In this document: one piece after another, positions 1-7,511 of the stretch
Numbering within the stretch: the stretch's first letter is position 1
How the letters are laid out: every line of letters starts with the position of its first letter
From: Bacteroidota bacterium
GTDB taxonomy: Bacteria; Bacteroidota; Bacteroidia; Bacteroidales; CAIXZF01
Direction: 5' to 3'
Assembly: GCA_026391855.1 (NCBI GenBank)
Contig: JAPLDE010000056.1
Coordinates: forward strand, 1 to 46,880
DNA length: 46,880 nt
Notes under the pieces: model-generated
The model's input: only the letters and a program-made list of their open reading frames with translations
Told to the model about the DNA's origin: nothing
Databases searched by the model: none
Translations under genes and position numbers: made by a program

Positions 1-121
1 TCGAATCCATGAAACCTGTAAGCTCGGTCATGGATACTTTGCCCAGTGCTACCAGCACGGATGCTACCACAATGACACCTCCGGCGGTTGTGGTCTTCCA
101 GTTTAATAATGCTTTCTTCAT
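1..121 (-). CDS. Phage holin-like protein, 5' part (runs off the window)
   Basis: The reading frame starts at an ATG at 121 and runs off the left edge. About 40 residues are visible, beginning MKKALLNWKTTTAGGVIVV. A short positive N-terminus is followed by a hydrophobic stretch (residues about 14-28) and then ALGKVSMTEL. That layout fits the small holins found beside lysozymes in Bacteroidota prophages. It starts 31 bp downstream of the GH108 lysozyme, in the usual lysis-cassette order. A second, truncated relative at 23787-23913 contains the near-identical GKVSMTELSGFMDS stretch and supplies the missing C-terminal half. Holin function is inferred from size, hydrophobicity and position. Confidence 0.6.
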   Translation of the reverse strand, partial: MKKALLNWKTTTAGGVIVVASVLVALGKVSMTELTGFMDS

Positions 122-152
122 GATTTTGAATGTTTTAAGTGAATGATTGAGA

Positions 153-683
153 TTATATGATGCAATCGTTCACCCGGTTCAACCAGCCCTGGAGGAACTT
201 CCTCAGCTTGGGCTTCTGGCTTGCCAGGTTACGATAGTATTCGCTTCGCGCATATTTGAAAACCATAGCCGGTGTGGATGTGCTATAGTTGTTAGCTTCT
301 GCCAGTGTCTTTGGTCCAAGGATGCCGTCGGCAGTTATTTTCAGACTTTCCTGTAATATCCGGGTGGCTTTCCTGGAACCGGCATTCACTGCAAAGTCAA
401 AGAACTGCATTGCCAATGTTGCATCCCGGAACTCTTCAATCCGCAATGGTTTGTAAAAGCACTCGATGTAGATTTCAGAGGCATCCTCCGGTGTCATGGC
501 CATGATGTCATGGATATCGACATCCCCATCATGGTCAACATCGCCCAGTGCTCCCAGCTTGGAAAGGAGACGGATGGAGATACCGTAATTGGTAGCTCCG
601 CCTGGATCGTCAATATCATTGACATAGCCTCCTTCATGACGGAGGATCACTTTAATAAACTTCTGAAAGCGTGGTGTTTGCAT
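153..683 (-). CDS. GH108-family phage lysozyme (endolysin)
   Basis: A 176-aa protein with the GH108 N-terminal signature RHEGGYVNDIDDPGGATNYG (residues about 15-34). Glu17 in HEGGY is the expected catalytic acid. The family cleaves the glycan strand of peptidoglycan, so this should be the phage endolysin. Residues about 46-62 contain an EF-hand or dockerin-like Asp-rich loop (DVDHDGDVDIHDI), which is common in this family. The C-terminal half resembles the GH108 peptidoglycan-binding domain (ILGPKTLAEAN). There is no signal peptide, so export would depend on the holin-like gene just downstream. Length is normal for the family and the ATG at 683 is well placed. Confidence 0.88.
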   Translation of the reverse strand: MQTPRFQKFIKVILRHEGGYVNDIDDPGGATNYGISIRLLSKLGALGDVDHDGDVDIHDIMAMTPEDASEIYIECFYKPLRIEEFRDATLAMQFFDFAVNAGSRKATRILQESLKITADGILGPKTLAEANNYSTSTPAMVFKYARSEYYRNLASQKPKLRKFLQGWLNRVNDCII

Positions 684-771
684 AGTTTAATCTTTTATTT
701 CATGTGGGAATAATTTTGATTTTAATGGTCACATGGAATATCCATATCGGCTATTCTTTATGTAGGTGGCT

Positions 772-1059
772 TTAGTGGTTGGATATTTCATTTTCAAGAA
801 TGGCTATTTTGGTTTCGTGTTCTCCTGACTTGGTTTTGAGTTGCTCCAGCTCATGGTCGTGCATCAATAACCTGGCATTGATGCCGTTATGCCGTTCGGT
901 ACAGGTACCGATCATGCCGGCATAAGTCTCCTTGAGCTTCTCCACAATCTCACCCAGGGCATCTACTTTTTTCACAAAGCGTTGCATCCAGAAGGCGATC
1001 ACTGCCAGCATGATGGGGGTAACGAACTCGAAAAAATCTCTGGCTAATGCTTCTCTCAT
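772..1059 (-). CDS. Small phage membrane protein with coiled coil
   Basis: A 95-aa protein. One probable transmembrane helix (residues about 9-24, FEFVTPIMLAVIAFWM) is followed by a charged, heptad-like region to the end (KLKETYAG, HDHELEQLKTK, HETKIAILENE) that should form a coiled coil. Size and position before the lysozyme fit a lysis accessory or second holin, but no family was recognised. The ATG at 1059 was preferred over an upstream extension because in the ancestral arrangement it overlapped the preceding gene's stop as TGATG. That junction survives at 1058-1062 inside the left copy of a 29-bp direct repeat. A palindromic insertion now separates it from its former neighbour. Confidence 0.7.
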   Translation of the reverse strand: MREALARDFFEFVTPIMLAVIAFWMQRFVKKVDALGEIVEKLKETYAGMIGTCTERHNGINARLLMHDHELEQLKTKSGEHETKIAILENEISNH

Positions 1060-1062
1060 CAG

Positions 1063-1091
1063 AATCCGGGTGTTTGAAGGGTGAAACTTAA
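1063..1091. repeat. 29-bp direct repeat, left copy, flanking a palindromic repeat
   Basis: Positions 1063-1091 are identical over 29 bp to 1242-1270 (offset 179 bp). The right copy encodes the last residues of the 154-aa phage gene. The left copy carries the ancestral gene end and start junction. The palindromic element lies between them. This looks like a target duplication made when the palindrome was inserted. Confidence 0.9.
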
Positions 1092-1100
1092 AAGAGGGTA

Positions 1101-1232
1101 TAAGGCAGAAAATTGAAGGCATAAGTGAAGTTTTAAGTAAAAAGTAATTTGTTTATGCTTCATATACAGCCTGTTACTGATTTCACTTTTCCCTTTTAAC
1201 TTCACTTCAGTTTTATACCTTCTGCCTTTTTC
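1101..1232. repeat. Palindromic repeat, copy 1
   Basis: An inverted repeat. The left arm begins AAGGCAGAAAATTGAAGGC and runs into AAGTGAAGTT. The right arm ends TTCACTTCAG ... CTTCTGCCTTT. The centre carries AAAAAGTAATTTGTTTA, shared with the half copy at 23908-23970. It lies between two phage genes and between the two 29-bp direct repeats (1063-1091 and 1242-1270), so here the insertion boundaries can be read. Confidence 0.85.
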
Positions 1233-1237
1233 CTTCA

Positions 1238-1702
1238 TTAAAATCCGGGTGTTTGAAGGGTGAAACTTAAGGACCAGCCATTGCAGCCGTAATAATTGTA
1301 TTCCGGGTCAATATGCATGCGGTTGACATCCAGGTGGGTCATCAGGGTGCAGTGACCATTGCGGTCGAACTTATCAGCCATCATTTGCTCAATCAGGTCG
1401 ACAAGGAGTTCCTGGCAGGTTGCCATAGTTTCGAGGAATTCTTCCTGTGTTAGGTTAGTAATGTCTGTCTTCTGCATCACATACAGCAGGCAGGTGCTGG
1501 CTGTGATGACATTATCAGCTCCCAGGGCAATGGTATCTGCACAGGGTACCACCACGATTAATACAGGGAACTGTTCTTCAGACAGGTCCTTCACCCTGTA
1601 TCCCAGGTCGGTTTCGGTGGTCACCAGCAGGAAGCTGTGAAAACCAGGTTGCTTTTGCAGCATGCCGCTGAAATAGTCGTTGAGTACTCTAATCGGTATC
1701 AT
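1238..1702 (-). CDS. Phage protein of unknown function (154 aa)
   Basis: A 154-aa soluble protein that I do not recognise. It opens MIPIRVLNDYFSGML and has a mixed alpha/beta composition. It overlaps the 3' end of the upstream 301-aa gene by 14 bp, so the two are translationally linked in the portal-to-lysis operon. Size and place are compatible with a head-tail connector or tail-completion protein, but that is inference from position. Its last nine codons lie in the right copy of the 29-bp direct repeat (1242-1270), and its present TAA stop comes from the repeat junction where the ancestral gene used TGA. Confidence 0.65.
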   Translation of the reverse strand: MIPIRVLNDYFSGMLQKQPGFHSFLLVTTETDLGYRVKDLSEEQFPVLIVVVPCADTIALGADNVITASTCLLYVMQKTDITNLTQEEFLETMATCQELLVDLIEQMMADKFDRNGHCTLMTHLDVNRMHIDPEYNYYGCNGWSLSFTLQTPGF

Positions 1703-2594
1703 CCCTGAGGGCTTTTTGCTGGTTCTTTAATGATCTGAGCAACTGGTACAGGCGGAAAAACACGTCATAGAGATTGGCATCAGCCGTCTGAGCAGCATTG
1801 CCGAAAACCTGACTTTCAGCCAGGGTATAAAGCACCCCAACCAGGCCGGTATCGTCTTCAGAAGGCATGCGATCTGAATCATAGAGGATGCTCAACCTCA
1901 GGCGGGTTTCCCCGAACATGAGTTCTCCATCCCGCAAGAAGTCCTCGCAACCGTGGTAAAACAGAAAAATGGCAAAGCGAACCGGATACGAAAGCTTTGC
2001 GATGTGGATTGAACGGTCATCAACTGTAGCCGGATTATATTTTACCCGGCGTTGCCCATCATATTCCTCACTCCATCGCTGTGCATACCAATTTTCCTTT
2101 TCGGGCCGGTACAAGACAGCGATGAGTCTATTCAAAGCGTCTTCTTCAGCGGTCTTGACAAACTCCAGGTAATGATGATGGGCATCGATGTACTCGAAAA
2201 ATCCCACATCTGATAAGGCATCAGCCGGACCGTAAAACACCCGGTCTGAAATCTTAATATGGGGGATCAGATTTTTGACAAGTGCCAAGTTGACCTGCAC
2301 TTTTTCCTTGCCTGCTTCCTCAATATTCAGGCTGAAACTGTCCATTAACTCAGACAGTCTATACAATTCAGAATGAATAGTATCGGTGTTTATAAATGAT
2401 AAGCGTTTTCGTGGTGGTTTCAGCTTGAGTAGCTTTCCTAAAAGTAGTATCCGGAATTCCCGGTAGCTGATCTGCTCATGCGTTAAGAGGAGAAATAACT
2501 CCACAAAATCCAGGTACTGTTCAGTGGACAGTTCGGATACCATGGAAGGTATTTCCTTTGAAAAGCCGATATCTGGAATTTCGATGGTATGCAT
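1689..2594 (-). CDS. Phage protein of unknown function (301 aa)
   Basis: A 301-aa, mainly helical, soluble protein with no motif I recognise. The ATG at 2594 shares one base with the upstream gene's TGA stop (TGATG), a standard sign of translational coupling, so this start was preferred over the GTG one codon earlier. The C-terminal part (about 215-290) is rich in aromatic and acidic residues. It sits third after the portal in the same operon and is therefore likely a virion or assembly component, with no more specific role supportable. Confidence 0.65.
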   Translation of the reverse strand: MHTIEIPDIGFSKEIPSMVSELSTEQYLDFVELFLLLTHEQISYREFRILLLGKLLKLKPPRKRLSFINTDTIHSELYRLSELMDSFSLNIEEAGKEKVQVNLALVKNLIPHIKISDRVFYGPADALSDVGFFEYIDAHHHYLEFVKTAEEDALNRLIAVLYRPEKENWYAQRWSEEYDGQRRVKYNPATVDDRSIHIAKLSYPVRFAIFLFYHGCEDFLRDGELMFGETRLRLSILYDSDRMPSEDDTGLVGVLYTLAESQVFGNAAQTADANLYDVFFRLYQLLRSLKNQQKALRDDTD

Positions 2595-3604
2595 CACACA
2601 CGAAAGTATTTGTTATCGGAACTGTTGGAACGAAGCAGGTTTTGTCCGGTATAGGTTGAGCCTTCGGCTAGGGCTTTCCGTCGACTGATATTCTCCTGCA
2701 GAACAATCAGGCTGCGCCGGGCTTCTGTTTCCAGGTGACCGGCAAGTTCTGCTTTGAACTCCATGGGAGAGGGGTTCTTGGCCCGAAGGGTTTGAACACC
2801 GGGAATGAAATTCTGAAAGATGCCTTCCGGAAGTACTTCCACACTCAGGCGTTTAATGGCAGTTACCATTGTGAACAATGCCAATGGAATCCGGATCAGG
2901 CGAATTAGTTCGCCTTGATCATTGGTATTCTCTCCGGAAAGGATCACGTCCTTGAGTTCAGCGAACAGGTCTTTTCCCAGGACACTGATAATCTGGTTTT
3001 GTTCAGCTTCCCTAATAAATGGAACGATCTTAAGGAAGAACCTGCGGGAACCTTCGATGGGAAAGACTTCCTCAAACTCTTTGGCTGAGTTAATGAATAG
3101 CTCCCGGGTTAAGCGGTAAACATCGGTATTTGTCCACTTCTCCTGGATCAGGCTGTCTTCTTTGTTTTCTTCCAGGTAAGCCAGTAACCGGTCGGTGAGT
3201 TTGTGGGCCTTTGCCAGCATAGACTGGTCATCCCTTTCGATCATCCATTCAAATGCGGGTTTCTCGGTTTCACTGACATGGATCTGGCGTCCTTTATCAG
3301 AATGGGTAAGGTCTGCATGGCAGGCATAGTTGCGATAGGCATAAAAAGCAAGGGGTTGCTGGATGCGACGGACCAGTTCGTTTAATACCTGCCGGTGAGT
3401 GTCCTGCTCATCCACCTGGTTGAAATCGGCGCTGTGATAATAGGTGTCGATTGCCTCAATCAGGTCGGAACCGATCAACATCCGCAGGTCATCTTCTGCC
3501 AGGATGATATCGGTTCGAAGGTTGTCGAATGAATTGGTGGCAAAGATGAATCCCAGGATGGACTTCATCTCCTCCTTGCCTTTGTTGTCGCGATTAAATA
3601 GCAT
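2594..3604 (-). CDS. DUF6712-like phage protein
   Basis: A 336-aa protein directly after the portal. The pattern of two similar alpha-helical halves, with RRIQQPLAFYAYRNYA in the first and LFINSAKEFEEVFPIEGSRR and REAEQNQIISVLGKDLF in the second, matches the layout I associate with DUF6712 proteins of Bacteroidota phages. The start at 3604 overlaps the portal stop by 11 bp. An alternative ATG at 3568 has a purine-rich AAGGAGGAG immediately before it, which is close enough to be awkward for a Shine-Dalgarno. The family's role is unknown; position suggests head completion or connection. Confidence 0.6.
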   Translation of the reverse strand: MLFNRDNKGKEEMKSILGFIFATNSFDNLRTDIILAEDDLRMLIGSDLIEAIDTYYHSADFNQVDEQDTHRQVLNELVRRIQQPLAFYAYRNYACHADLTHSDKGRQIHVSETEKPAFEWMIERDDQSMLAKAHKLTDRLLAYLEENKEDSLIQEKWTNTDVYRLTRELFINSAKEFEEVFPIEGSRRFFLKIVPFIREAEQNQIISVLGKDLFAELKDVILSGENTNDQGELIRLIRIPLALFTMVTAIKRLSVEVLPEGIFQNFIPGVQTLRAKNPSPMEFKAELAGHLETEARRSLIVLQENISRRKALAEGSTYTGQNLLRSNSSDNKYFRV

Positions 3605-4964
3605 TTTTTACCCGGTTTTGAGAGGTGACACTGTCCTCGGTTTTTACCACCTGGTGATAAAAGCCGATGTTGAGATTTTTTTCAGGCCAGTTGACTGCAA
3701 TTGCAGTGTTGATCCCACGGCAAATAATACTTTCCGGAATATCCACTTCAGTGGCCAGGTATAGCTTCAGGGCATACAATTGCTCTGATCCGGACGCCAG
3801 TTTGCCGTCAACCATAATATTGGAAAGGGAGGGATGCAATCCCATCCCTGAAGTGATAGCAGAATCTGCCTGTTTTGCAATCAGAATCTGGGATTCCACA
3901 AACTCTTTCACTTTCTGGTCTATAGGCTCGATGGACCATTCCTCCATCTGTCCCAGGTCGTTGATCAATTTCTCGGAAGTGAAGAACTTGCCAACATTCA
4001 CTTCCCCGGACAGCACTTCAGCCAGTTGCTTGAAAATCTCATCCTTGAGATCCTCGAGCATTTCTTCTTTGTAGGAAGTGTTTTCGTTGGAGCATTTCTC
4101 CATGAGAAGCGTGCGCTTGGCATCCCAATAGCTGGCCGGTGACTTGATATGCCATTTGATGTTCAGGCTATTCTTGGATAGGGCTTCCAGGATCTTCGGA
4201 ATGGCCGATCCTTTGCGTATCCAGTTCAATGCGCCGTAATAGGCAGGCAGACCATAGAAATCATGGGCAAAGGAGTACATGTTGCAAAACATCATGGAGA
4301 CCGGACTGTCAAACGGACATGAAATATTAAACACCGGATAGGCGGTCAATCCCAGGATATTGGGATTGTACCAGTCACCGGTGATGATGCGTTTGATATT
4401 GACCAGGTCTTCCGGCCATTCCAACCTGGCTTTGTGGTATCCTACATGTTCAACCCGTTCTATGCGAGTCTTTCCTGAGATCCTGCTTGCCCTGTTCAGG
4501 AACAGCCGGGCGTAATGGCCTTCGGTGTGATAGTAATCCACGATTGCCCGGCGCAATTGCTCCTGGTAATCGAAGGACCGTAACCATTGTTCCACTTCAG
4601 GATCAGTAACCCAGGTTCTTTGCTTTTCACCATTGACGAACTCTTCCTGATACAAGGCAGGGCCTTGTCCCCAAAGCAGGCCCCGCTGTCTTTTAAAGAC
4701 TCCTTCAGTGAGGTTGTTCTCTTCCAGGATATCCCGCAACTCATAAGGCAGTTGGTTGCTCTGGCCATGGGGAATGATCTTGAAACTACCGATGGTAAAG
4801 GGCTGCTGTTCCCATCCCTGCTTGATTGCCAGTGGCAACACTCCCTGGGTAGCCAGTGAATATCCCCCTGAAATCTCAAAGGAATATGCACAGTCTGAAA
4901 ACTGTATGATTCCGAAGTTTCCGGAACGCATTACCCTGGTCTTTCTTTGTCTTTTCTTTCCCAT
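3594..4964 (-). CDS. Phage portal-like protein
   Basis: A 456-aa protein. After a basic N-terminus it has a long alpha/beta middle and a C-terminal segment (about 375-440) with GLHPSLSNIMVDGKLASGSE, the kind of Pro-rich loop plus SGSE helix seen near the end of portal clip/stem regions. Length fits a portal (typically 400-550 aa). Portals form the dodecameric vertex through which TerL pumps DNA. In tailed phages the gene normally follows TerL; here 9.3 kb of cargo separates the two. The start at 4964 lies 2 bp after the preceding gene's stop. The identification rests on layout and weak motifs, not on a recognised full domain. Confidence 0.6.
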   Translation of the reverse strand: MGKKRQRKTRVMRSGNFGIIQFSDCAYSFEISGGYSLATQGVLPLAIKQGWEQQPFTIGSFKIIPHGQSNQLPYELRDILEENNLTEGVFKRQRGLLWGQGPALYQEEFVNGEKQRTWVTDPEVEQWLRSFDYQEQLRRAIVDYYHTEGHYARLFLNRASRISGKTRIERVEHVGYHKARLEWPEDLVNIKRIITGDWYNPNILGLTAYPVFNISCPFDSPVSMMFCNMYSFAHDFYGLPAYYGALNWIRKGSAIPKILEALSKNSLNIKWHIKSPASYWDAKRTLLMEKCSNENTSYKEEMLEDLKDEIFKQLAEVLSGEVNVGKFFTSEKLINDLGQMEEWSIEPIDQKVKEFVESQILIAKQADSAITSGMGLHPSLSNIMVDGKLASGSEQLYALKLYLATEVDIPESIICRGINTAIAVNWPEKNLNIGFYHQVVKTEDSVTSQNRVKNAI

Positions 4965-4966
4965 TC

Positions 4967-5248
4967 TCAGTTGAGTGTTACCTTGATCCCGTTGAAATAC
5001 ATCAATAGCACCTGCCAGCAATTGCGGTTCTGGCGTTCATCCAGGTCAAAATAGAATAGCTTGTGATCGGCCTGGGAGATCTCGTCTCCCTTGGCCTGGG
5101 GCCTGAGCCTGGCTCTTTTTACAAGCCGCTGGCCTTCACAAGTGCAACTATCCCTGTTCCAGGTGGCATGGACCATGGAAAAGCTTCTGCCTTCCTGGGA
5201 TAGGATTCGCATTTGACGGATTGCCTCAAACAGATCAATGGTTTCCAT
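4967..5248 (-). CDS. Phage protein of unknown function (93 aa)
   Basis: A 93-aa protein ending 2 bp before the portal start, so it is the first gene of the portal operon after the cargo. It begins METIDLFEAIRQMRIL and includes a stretch, FSMVHATWNRDSCTCEGQ, that looks like a beta-hairpin with two cysteines. The end (VLLMYFNGIKVTL) is typical of small beta-rich proteins that sit beside portal genes in Bacteroidota prophages. No function is proposed. A strong hairpin terminator at 5288-5327 lies upstream and isolates this gene from the cargo transcription units. Confidence 0.6.
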   Translation of the reverse strand: METIDLFEAIRQMRILSQEGRSFSMVHATWNRDSCTCEGQRLVKRARLRPQAKGDEISQADHKLFYFDLDERQNRNCWQVLLMYFNGIKVTLN

Positions 5249-5287
5249 GAGGCAAACTTATATGAGGGGTTTACTTTCGGAAAGGAC

Positions 5288-5327
5288 AAAAAGAAAGCCC
5301 GTCTCGTTTGAAACGAGACGGGCTTCT
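5288..5327 (-). terminator. Intrinsic terminator of the 219-aa cassette gene
   Basis: A near-perfect 15-bp inverted repeat: AAGCCCGTCTCGTTT at 5295-5309 and its complement at 5311-5325. Read on the minus strand it is followed by a T-rich tract. It lies about 20 bp past the stop at 5347, so it ends the cassette transcript before the portal operon. Confidence 0.85.
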
Positions 5328-5346
5328 TAAGGGAGGTCAATTAAGT

Positions 5347-6006
5347 TTATCTGATAGGACAAACTGCATCCTTTGACTGGACAAGCTTGTTATCGGCCAG
5401 GGCAAGGAAGGTTGAAAGGTCTTTGTTGCAGGAGTAATGAACTTCGATTTTTGTACTGACGTATGTCTCGGAGATGGTGAAGCTGAATTCAAGTCCGTTT
5501 TTGATGATTCTTCCATGAGTGCCTTTGTTGAACCATTCAACTGGCTGGCCTTCGAGGCTCCTGAGAAAAGCATCTTTTTTATCACCATTTTCGGTATCGG
5601 CGGCTTTGAGAAGCGCGAAATAGGATTCGTAGTACTGGATCCAAGCCTGGATTTTCTTTGCTGTCAGGACTCCGATGTTGTTGGGCTCGGTGAGCTTTTC
5701 TCTCATCGAACTCCTGGTGTAATGGGTGATGTTTTTCAGCTTATCGATTGAGCGGCACCAGATGGAGTATTTCTTGTTATACGTGCTGTAGGAGATGATC
5801 AGCTCCAGCTCAGGGTGGATAATCCTGACGTTAGCCTGTTCAAAGTAGAATTTGCCGGCTTCTTCGGAGACCTGGATGGTCACTTCAGCTGGAACGAATT
5901 GAGAAACCTGCTTTGATAGTTCCTGTGCGGATTGCAGGTGATCTGACTTGGAGCCTGGATTTTCAATGTGCATTGCCAGGAATTCCTGAAGGCTTACATT
6001 TTTCAT
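5347..6006 (-). CDS. Cassette gene, unknown function (219 aa)
   Basis: A 219-aa soluble protein with no recognised family. The start MKNVSLQEFLAMHIENPG was chosen because the region between the ATG at 6006 and position 6177 is a conserved nested dyad element shared with four other genes here, not protein-coding sequence. The gene is monocistronic, with its own dyad element upstream and a strong terminator downstream, and it lies between the phage portal operon and the RadC-like cassette. This moron-like layout suggests an accessory trait such as anti-defence or lysogen fitness, but nothing in the protein shows which. Confidence 0.6.
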   Translation of the reverse strand: MKNVSLQEFLAMHIENPGSKSDHLQSAQELSKQVSQFVPAEVTIQVSEEAGKFYFEQANVRIIHPELELIISYSTYNKKYSIWCRSIDKLKNITHYTRSSMREKLTEPNNIGVLTAKKIQAWIQYYESYFALLKAADTENGDKKDAFLRSLEGQPVEWFNKGTHGRIIKNGLEFSFTISETYVSTKIEVHYSCNKDLSTFLALADNKLVQSKDAVCPIR

Positions 6007-6031
6007 AATTGTTTGGTTTTGAGGTTTAACA

Positions 6032-6177
6032 TGATTTTTTTGCTTTCTCAAAACCGAAAGGAATCAGGCAGTCAGGGGTTTATGTCACGTCCTGACATCG
6101 GAGGGAATGAACAAACCTGGAAGGCTTGCCCTTGACTGCCGATAAAATGACTGTAGGTTACTTCGCAAGAAAAACCA
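6032..6177. promoter_or_regulatory. Nested dyad-symmetric element DSE1
   Basis: Outer arms are TGATTTTTTTGC (6032-6043) and GCAAGAAAAACCA (6165-6177). Inner arms are GTCAGGGG (6071-6078) and CCCTTGAC (6129-6136). Outer-to-inner gaps are 27 and 28 bp, so the element is symmetric about one centre. It ends 25 bp before the ATG at 6006. On the minus strand the gene-proximal inner arm reads CCCCTGAC, the degenerate version of the TTGACA-like box seen in the other copies. It probably contains the promoter and operator of the 219-aa gene. Confidence 0.8.
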
Positions 6178-6328
6178 TAGAGCCTCAAAATCAATTCATA
6201 CATGGAAAACCGAAAGGGGTCCTGGTAATAGGTAAGCCATGAAATGGGCATGAACAAGTCAGAAATCAAATTTCGCGGGATTAAATGCGTCTCTGGTGGA
6301 CGAAAGAAATGGCAAATCAATTGTAGCA
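6178..6328. other. Non-coding spacer
   Basis: About 150 bp between DSE1 and the terminator of the RadC-like gene. Short open frames occur but lack any coding character, and no motif was found. Confidence 0.5.
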
Positions 6329-6355
6329 CAAAAAAAGCCGGGCTTTCACCCGGCT
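6329..6355 (-). terminator. Intrinsic terminator of the RadC-like gene
   Basis: Stem AGCCGGG (6336-6342) pairs with CCCGGCT (6349-6355) around a 6-base loop. On the minus strand it is followed by a run of seven T. It lies 25 bp past the stop at 6380. Confidence 0.88.
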
Positions 6356-6379
6356 ATAGGTACTTGCTGGGAAGGCTCG

Positions 6380-6841
6380 TTATAGGATCCCTTCGTCGGC
6401 AAAGCTGAAGTAGGATTCAGAGGAGAGGATAAGATGATCAAGCACCGGGAGGTCCAGCATGTTGCCGGCTTCCTTCATCTTGCGGGTGAGCTGGATATCT
6501 GCTTCGGAAGGCTTGGTGTTGCCGCTCGGATGGTTATGCGCCAGGATGATCGAGGCACTACAGCATTTTAGCGCTACCTGGAAAACACATTTGGGATCTG
6601 CAACGGTTCCGCACTGGCCACCTTTGGACAGCTGATAGTAGCCCATGATTTTGTTGGCACGGTTCAATAGGATGATATAGAAGTATTCAATGTGATCGAG
6701 TTGGCCGTCCCAGATATTGAGCAGTGCTTCGTATGCATCCCTGGAACAGGAAACTTTCTTCATTTCCGATGGGCGGATTTTGTGGCTGTAGGAAACCTTG
6801 ATTTCAGCTAAGTTCTGGTGGAAGAGGTCGATTGAGTTCAT
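6380..6841 (-). CDS. RadC-like JAB-domain protein
   Basis: A 153-aa protein with a JAB/MPN metalloprotease-like fold. The zinc-binding motif is complete: His102 and His104 in AHNHPSG, then Ser112 and Asp115 in SEAD, and the usual GTVADPKCVFQVAL segment before it. It lacks the helix-hairpin-helix N-terminus of chromosomal RadC, as do the short RadC-like proteins of plasmids, phages and genomic islands, which often sit near anti-restriction genes. Despite the name, a repair role is doubtful. The start at 6841 was chosen over a longer frame because the upstream sequence belongs to dyad element DSE2. It is a one-gene unit with its own terminator. Confidence 0.88.
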   Translation of the reverse strand: MNSIDLFHQNLAEIKVSYSHKIRPSEMKKVSCSRDAYEALLNIWDGQLDHIEYFYIILLNRANKIMGYYQLSKGGQCGTVADPKCVFQVALKCCSASIILAHNHPSGNTKPSEADIQLTRKMKEAGNMLDLPVLDHLILSSESYFSFADEGIL

Positions 6842-6866
6842 TTTGTTGTGGTTTTGAGGTTTAACA

Positions 6867-6985
6867 TGATTTTTTTTGCTTAATCCCAAACCGAAAGGAA
6901 TCAGAATGTCAAGGGTTTGTAAAAACCTGACCCGGCCCTTGACAGGCGGTCAAATGACTGAAAGGTTACTTCGCATAAAAAATCA
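6867..6985. promoter_or_regulatory. Nested dyad-symmetric element DSE2
   Basis: The most compact copy, 119 bp. Outer arms are TGATTTTTTTTGC (6867-6879) and GCATAAAAAATCA (6973-6985). Inner arms GTCAAGGG (6908-6915) and CCCTTGAC (6936-6943) are perfectly complementary. Gaps between outer and inner arms are 28 and 29 bp. On the minus strand TTGACA is followed after 16 bp by TTTGGG and then AAGC, a plausible promoter into the RadC-like gene. Confidence 0.85.
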
Positions 6986-7040
6986 GGTAATTCGCAAAAT
7001 CACGGAACTCAAGCTAACCTCGTACCGGGAAACGGAAATC

Positions 7041-7082
7041 AAGGCAGAAGGCAAAAAACTGAAGGCAAAAGTGAAGTTGAAA
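7041..7082. repeat. Palindromic repeat family, half copy
   Basis: Left-arm sequence only (AAGGCAGAAGGCAAAAAAC followed by AAGTGAAGTTGAAAGG). It lies immediately downstream of the four-helix-bundle gene stop. Its complementary arm is found on the other side of that gene at about 7582-7625, so the gene sits inside a long inverted repeat. Confidence 0.75.
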
Positions 7083-7098
7083 GGATGAAGAAGAAGGC

Positions 7099-7470
7099 CT
7101 ACTTCTTGGGCAAGTTGGACCGTGCAGTAAGAATACCGGCATTCAAAATCTTGCGCAGCTCCTCGCTTTCAGCGACCAAAGGTGTGAGCAGTGAGGCCAG
7201 GTTTTGATCCTTTTTAGCGTAGATACGATCAACCAGGTACAACCAGTAGATGGTTTCCATAAGCTCCTTGAGGGAGATCTGAAGCTTATTGATAAAATCC
7301 GCTTTTGAAGAAGCCGATTGGGATTCCTGATAGTTTGCCCCAATAGAGGTTGCTGATCTCACCATTTGAGATCTGATAGCCTTAGCTTCAATACTTTGTC
7401 CTAATTGCTGCGAGATTTCAATAACCCCTACACCAAAATCCAAAACTCTTTTAAACAGATCATTTTTCAT
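7099..7470 (-). CDS. Four-helix-bundle (S23/IVP-type) protein
   Basis: A 123-aa, all-helical protein of the S23 ribosomal intervening-sequence family: the conserved core QMVRSATSIGANYQESQSA is followed by FINKLQISLKELMET and YWLYLV. These small basic proteins form pentameric barrels. Some family members are encoded within 23S rRNA intervening sequences, and the Avd proteins of diversity-generating retroelements are relatives. No reverse transcriptase or rRNA is near here. The start at 7470 (MKNDLFKRV) matches the family N-terminus better than the 10-residue longer frame. The gene is bracketed by arms of the palindromic repeat and has no dyad element, so it is not one of the cassette units. 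Confidence 0.88.
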   Translation of the reverse strand: MKNDLFKRVLDFGVGVIEISQQLGQSIEAKAIRSQMVRSATSIGANYQESQSASSKADFINKLQISLKELMETIYWLYLVDRIYAKKDQNLASLLTPLVAESEELRKILNAGILTARSNLPKK

Positions 7471-7511
7471 AGTACGGTAGTTTTTCTTATATATATGCAA
7501 TTCACCCTGGG

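Noticed and set aside
6007..6051. Short upstream ORF MLNLKTKQL overlapping the start of the 219-aa gene
   Set aside because: A similar nine-codon frame with an ATGA overlap occurs before the RadC-like gene, but DSE3 and DSE5 lack it and the frame differs in DSE4. Conservation of the non-coding element explains it.
6876..7088. Plus-strand frame of about 70 codons
   Set aside because: It covers DSE2 and a palindromic arm, and its Lys/Glu-rich end is simply the repeat translated.
7099..7470. Avd protein of a diversity-generating retroelement
   Set aside because: The S23 fold is shared, but there is no reverse transcriptase, template repeat or variable repeat nearby.
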